A stretch of DNA of 9,732 nt, taken from NCBI GenBank assembly GCA_937952455.1, contig CALFYU010000257.1, positions 1-9,732 of the forward strand, given 5' to 3'. This document shows positions 1 through 6,566 of the stretch, piece by piece; the first letter of the stretch is position 1; the number at the start of each line of letters is the position of its first letter. The notes below the pieces were generated by a model. That model made no database searches, was not told the origin of the DNA, and was given only the letters and a program-made list of their open reading frames with translations. The position numbers and the translations under genes were made by a program. This stretch comes from an uncultured Planctomycetaceae bacterium. Its GTDB lineage: Bacteria; Planctomycetota; Planctomycetia; Planctomycetales; Planctomycetaceae.

Positions 1-708
1 ACCGATTCCCTCATTGACGGGAATGATTTGGCTGCGGAGTTCTTCGTTGGGGGCGTGCAGTGAAACGGCCAGATTGTACGCCTTGCCGCACTGGGCAAGA
101 CGCCGGATTTTGGCCGGCAATCCGACGGTCGAAATCGTGATGCGGCGAGCGCCGATGCCCATGCCGCCGTCGGCCGTGACATGTTCGAGCGCTTGCAGCA
201 GATTGTCCAGGTTGGCCAACGGCTCGCCGATGCCCATCACCACGATGTTCGTGATCCGTTCGTCGTCGGGTAATAGGCGGTCCAAGCGAATGATCTGTTC
301 GGTGATTTCTCCGGCGGAGAGATTGCGCGTCAGCCCCAACATCCCGCTGGCGCAAAACACGCAGCCCATGGCGCAGCCGACTTGTGTGCTGATGCAAATC
401 GTGCGGCGGCGTCCCTCGCGCATTAACACGCATTCGACGGTATTGCCGTCTTGCATGGCGAGCAGCAGTTTCTCGGTTCCGTCGCTGGCAATGCGGTGGG
501 CTGTGACGGTTGCGGAGAAGAATTGAAAACTCTCGGCCAATTGTTCCCGCAACGACATCGGCAGATCGCTCATGTCGGAAAATTCGGACACGTGCCGCGA
601 GAAGGCGCCATGCAGAATTTGGCGGGCGCGATACGGCTTATGCCCGCGCGCGGCGCACCAGGCGGTGAGTTCTGCGGGGGTCGTATCTAGGATCAGGGGG
701 GCGGGCAT
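1..708 (-). CDS. rlmN: Dual-specificity RNA methyltransferase RlmN (5' part; C-terminus beyond left edge)
   Basis: Radical-SAM enzyme that methylates C2 of adenine 2503 in 23S rRNA and, in characterised homologues, A37 of some tRNAs; cytoplasmic. Reading the minus strand from 708 gives 236 codons open to the window edge. The family normally has about 340-390 residues, so roughly the last third is missing. The [4Fe-4S]-binding CX3CX2C motif is Cys112, Cys116 and Cys119, inside TQVGCAMGCVFCASG. Cys105, seven residues earlier, matches the catalytic Cys118 of E. coli RlmN; the methyl-carrying C-terminal Cys lies outside the window. VVMGIGEPLANLDN (about 157-169) and RRITISTVGL (188-197) are family signatures. 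The ATG at 708 is the only possible ATG start, because an in-frame TAA sits at 721-723, 12 bases upstream. No Shine-Dalgarno sequence is visible. It is divergent from the dehydrogenase gene at 930. The family call is very secure. Confidence 0.96.
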   Translation of the reverse strand, partial: MPAPLILDTTPAELTAWCAARGHKPYRARQILHGAFSRHVSEFSDMSDLPMSLREQLAESFQFFSATVTAHRIASDGTEKLLLAMQDGNTVECVLMREGRRRTICISTQVGCAMGCVFCASGMLGLTRNLSAGEITEQIIRLDRLLPDDERITNIVVMGIGEPLANLDNLLQALEHVTADGGMGIGARRITISTVGLPAKIRRLAQCGKAYNLAVSLHAPNEELRSQIIPVNEGIG

Positions 709-812
709 GGATCGAGTCGGTTAAAAATAGCGGGGCACTTTGGCGCTCAGAATCGATCTTAACGATTGGCGGCCGCGCTCACCACCGATTCGCCGTTGGG
801 CGTGAGTCGACG

Positions 813-841
813 TTGAAACCGTGGGGCGCGTGGCGTACCAT
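813..841 (+). promoter_or_regulatory. Candidate sigma-70-like promoter for the dehydrogenase/cytochrome gene
   Basis: TTGAAA at 813-818 (5 of 6 to TTGACA) and TACCAT at 836-841 (4 of 6 to TATAAT) are separated by exactly 17 bases. Transcription would start near 848, giving a leader of about 80 bases before the ATG at 930. It lies in the 221-bp divergent gap between rlmN and the dehydrogenase. The rest of that gap shows only a weak short inverted repeat (AATCG 751-755 / CGATT 763-767). This is inference from consensus matching; planctomycete promoters are not well defined. Confidence 0.35.
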
Positions 842-929
842 CGAATGCACGAAGTTTGATGGGTCCATGGGGACTTTTTCGGCGGTGGCGAGCATCTTCC
901 ATTTTCGCGGGTTCGTATGGGTTTAGCTG

Positions 930-3914
930 ATGCGACGTAGTATGAAACTCTCGGGCTTGGTGTTTGGTTTGGCATTGGGTTGCGGCCTGACGGGGCTAAG
1001 CGCTTGGGCTGATGATCAAGACGGCAAGGAAGTGCCGCAGACAGCACCGACTGCCGATGAGGCCAAGCCGTACGGCCTAACTAAACGGACGTTGTGGACC
1101 ACGTCGCGGGTGAAGGGATCGCCCGAACCGCCGCCCCCTTATCAGCTGCAGCGTGAATTCGCGAATTTGAAGTTCGACCAGCCGATTGCGATGGTGCCTG
1201 TGCCGGACAGCGACCAAATCTTGGTCTTCGAGGTGGGCGGGCAGTTGCTAACGTTTCGGGATGATCCGGATGTGACCGACAGTGTGGCGATCTTCGACAT
1301 GAAGTGGATCGACAAGTCGATCCGCGGCAGCGGCTGGGGGCTGACGCTGCATCCCAACTATGTCGAGAACGGCTATGCGTACATCTTTCTGAACGTCACC
1401 AAGCGGGACGGTCAGGAGAAGGAACACAATCACATCTACCGGATTCAACTGACGAAAACTGATCCCCCGCAATTTGTACGCGGGTCGGAGAAGCTGATCA
1501 TCAAATGGGCGACGGCCGGGCACGGCGGGGGGGACTTGGCGTTTGGGCCGGACGGGTATTTGTATATTGGGTCGGGGGACGGAACGAGCGGTTCGGACGT
1601 GGACAACACCGGACAGGACCTGACCGACCTAACGGGTAGCATCTTGCGGATCGACGTGGACCACGCGGAGGAGGGGAAAGCGTATCGCATTCCGCCGGAC
1701 AATCCCTTTCTGGACATTGAAGGCGCCTCGCCGGAGGCGTGGACGAACGGGCATCGGCAGGTGTGGCGGATGAGTTTCGATCCGGAGACGGGCAACTTGT
1801 GGGTGGGTGAAGTCGGGCAGGATTTGTGGGAGATGATCCACTTGATCCGCCGCGGCGGGAACTATGGATGGAGCGTCTACGAAGGTTCCCACCCGTTCAT
1901 GCTGGAGCGGGAACTGGGACCGGGCAAGCTGTACAAGCCGATCGTGGAACACCCGCACTCGGAAAGCCGTTCGATCACCGGCGGATATGTCTATCGGGCG
2001 AAGAAACGGCCGGAATTTTATGGGATGTATATTTACTGCGATTACGAGACGGGCATCGTGTGGGGCTTTCGGTACGAAGATGGCGAGGTCAAGGATCACC
2101 AGCGGCTGTCTGATTCGACCTACAAGGTGGCCACGTTCGGGCACGATCATGAGCGCGAAATGTATCTGGTCGCGCTGAGCGGCGAGATTTTTTCGCTGGT
2201 GCCCAGCGGAGCGCCGGCGACTTCGCCGAGTGATTTTCCCCGCAAGCTGAGTCAAACAGGATTGTTTGAATCAGTGAAAGAGCAGATTCCTGCTCCCGGC
2301 GTGATTCCTTATTCGGTCAATGCTCCCGTCTGGGCGGATGGGGCACACATTCAGCGGTTTTTGGGCCTAGCCGGGCCGTCACATGAACAAATTGGCTATG
2401 GAGGGCATCGCGGTTGGGATTTTGAAGACGGGACGGTGGCGGCACAGACGTTGTCGCTGGAAATGGAAGCGGGAAATCCGGACAGCCGGCGGCCAGTGGA
2501 AACGCGGCTGATGACGCGGCAGGAGGGGGAGTGGGTGGCTTATACGTATATGTGGAACGACGCCGGGGACGACGCCGATCTGGTGGGCCGCGACGGGATG
2601 GACCGCAAGTTTCAGATCCGCGATGCGGCGGCTCCCGGCGGTGTGCGGCAACGGACTTGGCGGTACGCGGCGCGGACGGAGTGCATGGGATGCCATTCCC
2701 GCGCGGCAAAGTGGGTGCTGGGCTTGAACACGTTGCAAATGAATCGGGACCACGATTACGACGGCGTGACCGACAATCAGATCCGGGCCTGGAGTCACAT
2801 CGGATTATTTAAGAAAGCGCCGGAGAAACCGGCGGCGGAATTGCCGCGACTGGTCAATCCGTACGACGAAGCGGCCGATCTCACGGCCCGTGCACGATCG
2901 TATTTGCATGCCAACTGTTCTCATTGCCACGTATCGGACGGCGGGGGGAACGCAAAAATGGAGTTGGAATTTACGTCCGACGACGAGAAGACCGACATCT
3001 TCGACGTCACGCCGCATCATGGGAATTTCAATCTCGACGACGGCAAGCTGATCGCCAAAGGGGCGCCGAACCGGTCGGTGATCTTGTACCGTTTGTCGAA
3101 GCTGGGGCACGGACGGATGCCGATTTTAGGCTCGGGGGTTGTGGATGAGGCAGCGATCAAGATGTTTCGGAAATGGATCGACAGTTTGCCGACTGACGGA
3201 AACTTGGCGACGCCAACCTATGCATCGCTGCTCGAGAACGTTCAAAGTGAAGTTCCGACCGAGCGCGCGGCCGCCATTGGCGGATTGCTGGACAGTGTTA
3301 GCGGAGCAATGGCGGCGCTCGGACTGGTTGACGAATTGCCGCCTGATGCGACGGCGCGAGTGGAGATCATTGCCGCCGGAACCGCTCACGAGAATCCGCT
3401 GGTGCGGGATTTGTTCGAACGGTTTGTTCCGGAAGAAAAACGGGTGAAGCGTTTGGGCCCGCTGGTGCGGCCGGAAGAGATTTTGGCGCTGGAAGGGGAT
3501 GCGAACCGGGGGCGGGACTTGTTTTTCAAGGCCGCCGGCGTGCAGTGCCGCAATTGCCACAAAGTCGGCGACGAGGGCCGCGACTTAGGCCCGGAATTGA
3601 CGCACGTGGCCAAGGACAAGGACAAATTGAAAATCCTGGACACGATTCTCAATCCGTCGAAGGAGATCCACAAGGATTACGTGAGCTACCTGGTGGAAAC
3701 CAAGCAAGGGCGGGTGCACGCCGGGTTATTGGTGCAGCAATCCGATGAGGAAGTCGTGCTGAAAGACAATCAGCATCAACTGATTCGCATTGCCCGCGCG
3801 GACGTCGAGGTTTTGCAGCCGCAGGAGAAATCGCTGATGCCGGAGATGCTGCTGCGGGAGATGACGGCCGAACAGGCGGCGGACCTATTACAGTTTTTGG
3901 TCGAGCTGAAATGA
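930..3914 (+). CDS. Secreted PQQ-dependent sugar dehydrogenase-like protein fused to three c-type heme domains
   Basis: Predicted exported oxidoreductase, 994 residues. Residues 1-27 form a signal peptide (MRRSMK, hydrophobic core 8-24, SAWA-D cut site). Residues about 75-425 are a glucose/sorbosone dehydrogenase beta-propeller: GHGGGDLAFGPDG places His198 at the catalytic-base position of soluble glucose dehydrogenase, and GHR (274-276) and RGGNYGW (308-314) match conserved PQQ-site segments. Residues about 438-755 resemble the SO2930-family diheme cytochrome region, with CMGCH (585-589), CSHCH (663-667) and a likely axial Met730 in GRMPILG. Residues about 852-994 match the planctomycete/verrucomicrobial heme-binding domain, with CRNCH (873-877) and probable ligand Met970 in SLMPEM. 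Electrons from sugar or alcohol oxidation could thus pass through three hemes to the respiratory chain; the substrate is unknown. The ATG at 942 (Met5) is an alternative start. No Shine-Dalgarno sequence is seen. The 3' end overlaps the convergent lipoprotein gene by 27 bp. Confidence 0.9.
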   Translation: MRRSMKLSGLVFGLALGCGLTGLSAWADDQDGKEVPQTAPTADEAKPYGLTKRTLWTTSRVKGSPEPPPPYQLQREFANLKFDQPIAMVPVPDSDQILVFEVGGQLLTFRDDPDVTDSVAIFDMKWIDKSIRGSGWGLTLHPNYVENGYAYIFLNVTKRDGQEKEHNHIYRIQLTKTDPPQFVRGSEKLIIKWATAGHGGGDLAFGPDGYLYIGSGDGTSGSDVDNTGQDLTDLTGSILRIDVDHAEEGKAYRIPPDNPFLDIEGASPEAWTNGHRQVWRMSFDPETGNLWVGEVGQDLWEMIHLIRRGGNYGWSVYEGSHPFMLERELGPGKLYKPIVEHPHSESRSITGGYVYRAKKRPEFYGMYIYCDYETGIVWGFRYEDGEVKDHQRLSDSTYKVATFGHDHEREMYLVALSGEIFSLVPSGAPATSPSDFPRKLSQTGLFESVKEQIPAPGVIPYSVNAPVWADGAHIQRFLGLAGPSHEQIGYGGHRGWDFEDGTVAAQTLSLEMEAGNPDSRRPVETRLMTRQEGEWVAYTYMWNDAGDDADLVGRDGMDRKFQIRDAAAPGGVRQRTWRYAARTECMGCHSRAAKWVLGLNTLQMNRDHDYDGVTDNQIRAWSHIGLFKKAPEKPAAELPRLVNPYDEAADLTARARSYLHANCSHCHVSDGGGNAKMELEFTSDDEKTDIFDVTPHHGNFNLDDGKLIAKGAPNRSVILYRLSKLGHGRMPILGSGVVDEAAIKMFRKWIDSLPTDGNLATPTYASLLENVQSEVPTERAAAIGGLLDSVSGAMAALGLVDELPPDATARVEIIAAGTAHENPLVRDLFERFVPEEKRVKRLGPLVRPEEILALEGDANRGRDLFFKAAGVQCRNCHKVGDEGRDLGPELTHVAKDKDKLKILDTILNPSKEIHKDYVSYLVETKQGRVHAGLLVQQSDEEVVLKDNQHQLIRIARADVEVLQPQEKSLMPEMLLREMTAEQAADLLQFLVELK

Positions 3915-4604
3915 GGACTGCGTCAGTGCCGGAAAACGGGGTGTTGCGGCGGGCCGCGACCGGCGCGCCTGCTGACAGGGGATAAAGCCCCGCAGGCGGC
4001 CATGCTGGTAGACCCGCTTGACGAACTCATCCAATTGCGGCTCGCGATTTTGCGCGCTGGCCGCATTTTTTTGGTTGATCATCACGTTCAGGTGCGCAGC
4101 GGTTCGGTCCTGTATAGAGGTTTCCGCGACGTCGCGCTTTGACAATTCGACCAGCAGTTCGTCGAATTCCCCCTTGGGAATGTCCAACACCCACAGTTCG
4201 TCGCTGCAGATACCCCGCGAGAGCGGACAGGTTTCTGAGTCGACTTCGGAATCTTGTCCCGGGGCTTGGCAGGACAATCGCAGGGTGACTTGCGCCATGT
4301 CGGGCAAGGCATCGGGATGCGGATATTGCATCGAGAGCTGTGCAGATTTCCAGACGAACTCGTCGCCTTCATCCAGCTTGGCGGAGTCTTCCGCTTCAAA
4401 CGCGACCGGTTTGATGTCGCTCTGGGCGGTCAGCAGACTGCGACAACTGCCGGCGACGTCGTAGGAGATCGACGCCTGGTCGTAGGAGGCGAGGCTACTC
4501 TCGGCGGCGCGGCTGGGCAGCCGGCAACCGCTGGAGAACAGGCAGGCCGTCAGACAGACCGCGGCATAGGCGGCCGATCGAGTGGCAATCGGTGGCAATG
4601 TCAT
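3888..4604 (-). CDS. Putative lipoprotein of unknown function
   Basis: 238 residues. I do not recognise the family. The N-terminus has a charged start, a hydrophobic stretch (about 11-24) and a lipobox-like FSSGC ending at Cys27, so export and lipid anchoring are likely, although Ser at -3 is weaker than the usual Leu. The mature part is acidic and polar, with Cys54, 112, 126, 133 and 210 that could form disulfides. A patterned segment, ELWVLDIPKGEFDELLVELSK in part (about 136-156), looks like a folded strand-helix unit. The last about 28 residues are basic, low in complexity and probably disordered. Start at 4604: the hydrophobic signal follows directly. No Shine-Dalgarno sequence. The gene is convergent with the dehydrogenase/cytochrome gene and its last nine codons, stop included, lie inside that gene on the other strand. 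Codon-level coherence and the lipobox make it a real gene; function is open. Confidence 0.75.
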   Translation of the reverse strand: MTLPPIATRSAAYAAVCLTACLFSSGCRLPSRAAESSLASYDQASISYDVAGSCRSLLTAQSDIKPVAFEAEDSAKLDEGDEFVWKSAQLSMQYPHPDALPDMAQVTLRLSCQAPGQDSEVDSETCPLSRGICSDELWVLDIPKGEFDELLVELSKRDVAETSIQDRTAAHLNVMINQKNAASAQNREPQLDEFVKRVYQHGRLRGFIPCQQARRSRPAATPRFPALTQSSFQLDQKL

Positions 4605-4949
4605 AGGATTGGCAGTTCAACCGCCGGGAGTCGATCGGCGGCACGGGTCAAGTGTGAACTGAGGGTCGCATCTTAACGCAGCTTCAAAACCCTCCGACGC
4701 GTCGCCCACACCTTTATTGATGATTCACCAAAGGATGCGACCGGGTTTTGAAACAGGTTTTACCGAAAGCCGAATCGTCCGCGCGCAGGATAAACGTAAT
4801 ACCGGCGCTGGCGGCAGACTCGGCAATAAAAGTTTTATCGGCAGTTCGGTCCGGGCATGAGCATTTAAGACGGGACCAGCGGGGCGAAAGAGAGATTTCA
4901 AACAGCCGTTGGGCACGATTGTCTCGGAACGTTTATCTCGATACGGGAA
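4605..4949. other. 345-bp non-coding region between enolase 3' end and lipoprotein 5' end
   Basis: No convincing gene, tRNA or T-tract terminator is visible. It should hold the end of the enolase transcript and the promoter of the lipoprotein gene, but I cannot pick a clear -35/-10 pair. Inverted repeats seen: CCGCCG 4621-4626 with CGGCGG 4636-4641, a hairpin about 17 bases upstream of the lipoprotein ATG; GGTCGCATC 4664-4672 with GATGCGACC 4734-4742; TTCAAAACCC 4683-4692 with GGGTTTTGAA 4743-4752; the palindrome CGACGCGTCG 4695-4704; ATAAAAGTTTTAT 4826-4838, an AT-rich operator-like palindrome; and GATAAACGT 4789-4797 with ACGTTTATC 4929-4937. Short ORFs here are composition artefacts. Confidence 0.55.
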
Positions 4950-6296
4950 TCACGATTTCAATGCCGAGAAGATGCGTCCGCCTTGATAGGCCTCGCGGCC
5001 AATTTGCTCCTCAAGCCGCAACAGCTGATTGTATTTGGCCAAACGCTCGCTGCGGGCGATGGAGCCGATCTTGATTTGTCCGGCCGCGGTTGCGACCGCG
5101 AGATCGGCGATTGTCGTGTCCTCGGTTTCGCCGCTGCGGGCGGATATCACCGGCCAGTAGCCGTTTTGCAGCGCGAGTCGCAACGTCTCGAAGGTCTCCC
5201 ACAACGTGCCGATCTGGTTGACCTTAATCAGCACGCTGTTTCCGGCGGAGAGTTCGAGTCCTTTGGCGAGTCGTTTTTGATTCGTGACGAATAGGTCGTC
5301 GCCAATGAGCTGCACCCGGCCCCCCAGCCGGCGCGTCAGTTCCTGCCAGCCCTCCCAATCATTTTCGGCCAGACCGTCCTCGATGCTGATGATCGGGTAG
5401 TCGTTCACCCATTTCTCCAGCAGATCAACTACCTCGCCGGATGCGAGCCGTCTGTCGCCGGTGGCGGAGAGGCGGTAATATGTGCCGTCGAAGAAGTGCG
5501 TCGAAGCCACGTCGAGGCCGATGGCGACATCCGGGCCCGGCTTTCTGCCGCAGGATTCGATCGCTTCGATCACCAATTCAACCGCTTGGACGTTCGAGTC
5601 CAGCTTGGGACCGAACCCTCCCTCGTCGCCGACGAGGACCCCTTCATATCCTTTTTCGGTGAGGAGTCGTCCCAGGCGGTGGTAGATGGTAATGATCCAC
5701 TGAAGCGCTTCGTGGTACGTCGCGGCGCCGACCGGGAGGATTAAATAGTCCTGAAAATCCAAATTCCGACCGGCGTGCAGCCCGCCGGAGATCATGTTCA
5801 CCATCGGCAGCGGCATGAGCGGTTTTTGGCCCAGCGGAGCAGTGCGCTGAGGAAATCTTCCGGCATCCGCAGCCGCGTTTTGCCAAAGATTTGCCAGATG
5901 TTGCCAGAGCGGAATTCGCAATGCCTCAGCGGCAGCGTGGGCGGCGGCGAGAGAGACGCCTAATATCGCGTTGGCTCCTAGCCGGGATTTATTGTCCGTG
6001 CCGTCCAATTCACACAATGCACGATCGATCGCCTGTTGGTCGGCAGCGTCCTTGCCGGCCAGGGCGTCAGCGATGTCTTGATTGACGTGTTGCACCGCGC
6101 GCAGTACGCCGTTTCCCCCGAGACGAGCGGCGTCACCGTCGCGGAGTTCGCAGGCCTCGAAGCGTCCGGTGCTGGCGCCGCTGGGCACAATCGCCCGCCC
6201 GGCTCGGCTGCCGGCGCAGCGGATTTCGACTTCGACCGTCGGTTTACCACGGCTGTCGAAAACTTCGCGGGCGTGGACGTGCTCGATTTTGTGCAT
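4950..6296 (-). CDS. eno: Enolase (phosphopyruvate hydratase), divergent active site
   Basis: Family reaction: 2-phosphoglycerate to phosphoenolpyruvate plus water, cytoplasmic glycolysis/gluconeogenesis. From the ATG at 6296 it has 448 residues, slightly longer than the usual about 430 because of an insert near 140-160. Starting at MHKIEHVHAREVFDSRG matches normal enolase N-termini; the frame continues 20 codons upstream (ATG at 6356) but those codons are made of intergenic repeat DNA. Conserved: PSGASTG (38-44), GGLHAG with His174, GDEGG with Glu225 (E. coli Glu208), metal ligands Asp262, Glu306 and Asp333, Lys358 in IKVNQIGTL, and QIKIGS with Lys409. Two active-site positions differ: the usual QE (E. 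coli Glu167) is Gln182-Asp183, and the usual SHRSGE (His369) is SARSGE with Ala386. It could be a working variant or an enolase-like paralogue. No Shine-Dalgarno sequence. Confidence 0.92.
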   Translation of the reverse strand: MHKIEHVHAREVFDSRGKPTVEVEIRCAGSRAGRAIVPSGASTGRFEACELRDGDAARLGGNGVLRAVQHVNQDIADALAGKDAADQQAIDRALCELDGTDNKSRLGANAILGVSLAAAHAAAEALRIPLWQHLANLWQNAAADAGRFPQRTAPLGQKPLMPLPMVNMISGGLHAGRNLDFQDYLILPVGAATYHEALQWIITIYHRLGRLLTEKGYEGVLVGDEGGFGPKLDSNVQAVELVIEAIESCGRKPGPDVAIGLDVASTHFFDGTYYRLSATGDRRLASGEVVDLLEKWVNDYPIISIEDGLAENDWEGWQELTRRLGGRVQLIGDDLFVTNQKRLAKGLELSAGNSVLIKVNQIGTLWETFETLRLALQNGYWPVISARSGETEDTTIADLAVATAAGQIKIGSIARSERLAKYNQLLRLEEQIGREAYQGGRIFSALKS

Positions 6297-6301
6297 GGGA
6301 G

Positions 6302-6372
6302 TTAGGCTTGAGGATTGAGGTGACAGGCTCGAGGAAGTGAGGCTGTAGGCTTTCAACCTTAGGCTTTAGGGA
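6302..6372. repeat. Degenerate 7-bp tandem repeat in the enolase leader
   Basis: Ten units of seven bases, plus-strand consensus close to TNAGGCT (AGCCTNA on the enolase strand). The AGG core recurs at 6304, 6311, 6318, 6325, 6332, 6340, 6347, 6361 and 6368. There is one 1-base slip (extra base near 6337), and the unit at 6352-6358 is degenerate. Weaker related sequence continues to about 6390. It begins 5 bases upstream of the enolase ATG, so it would lie in the 5' untranslated leader. It resembles the heptanucleotide short tandem repeats known from cyanobacterial genomes. Period and core are directly visible; any function is unknown. Confidence 0.8.
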
Positions 6373-6448
6373 TGGCAGTTGGAGGTTGGATAGAGGTGGT
6401 TTGTTGCTTTGGTTGTTCTTCTGGTTTCTGGCCACTCATTCATATGTT

Positions 6449-6473
6449 GTGCGCGGGTCTCCTGACCCCGCAC
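6449..6473. repeat. GC-rich inverted repeat (hairpin) upstream of eno
   Basis: GTGCG (6449-6453) pairs with CGCAC (6469-6473), and GGGTC (6455-6459) with GACCC (6464-6468). There is one bulged C at 6454 and a TCCT loop at 6460-6463. This makes a ten-pair stem. A small overlapping hairpin CACG-TT-CGTG follows at 6471-6480. No T-run adjoins it on either strand, so it is not a classic intrinsic terminator. It may be a dispersed REP-like unit. Confidence 0.6.
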
Positions 6474-6525
6474 GTTCGTGACCGTAGGCCTCCTATTTGA
6501 CTGAGACTCGATCGTACTACATGGG

Positions 6526-6552
6526 AAGGTGCGTCGCGACGCACGCTACCTT
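6526..6552. repeat. Perfect 16-bp palindrome within a larger inverted repeat, downstream of the kinase gene
   Basis: GTGCGTCGCGACGCAC at 6529-6544 is a perfect palindrome. Outer arms AAGGT (6526-6530) and ACCTT (6548-6552) are also complementary, offset by the bases GCT at 6545-6547. It begins 15 bases beyond the end of the phosphotransferase gene (stop at 6567-6569, minus), where a transcription end would be expected, but no T-tract follows. It could be a rho-assisted or processing hairpin, or a dispersed palindromic repeat. Confidence 0.6.
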
Positions 6553-6566
6553 TGGGGGGTCTTGAT

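Noticed and set aside
14..526. 170-residue plus-strand ORF over rlmN
   Set aside because: The minus strand carries unmistakable RlmN with its iron-sulfur motif; the plus frame has no domain signature.
721..1047. 108-residue minus-strand ORF in the rlmN/dehydrogenase gap
   Set aside because: It runs antisense into the dehydrogenase signal-peptide region, is basic and low in complexity, and shows no family motif.
1629..2255. 208-residue antisense ORF inside the dehydrogenase gene
   Set aside because: The opposite frame encodes conserved propeller motifs; this one is His/Pro/Arg-rich shadow sequence from GC-biased codons.
4725..4916. 63-residue minus-strand ORF between enolase and lipoprotein genes
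   Set aside because: No recognisable domain, no start signal, Pro/Leu/Arg-rich; indistinguishable from chance.
6297..6356. N-terminal extension of enolase by 20 codons to an upstream ATG at 6356
   Set aside because: The extra Ser/Leu/Thr-rich residues are a translation of the heptamer repeat, and the normal enolase N-terminus begins at the ATG at 6296.
6302..6372. CRISPR array or coding repeat
   Set aside because: Period is 7 bp with no spacers, and 7 is not a multiple of 3.
6529..6544. Intrinsic terminator for the kinase gene
   Set aside because: The stem is strong but no T-tract follows on the kinase strand, so I list it only as a palindrome.
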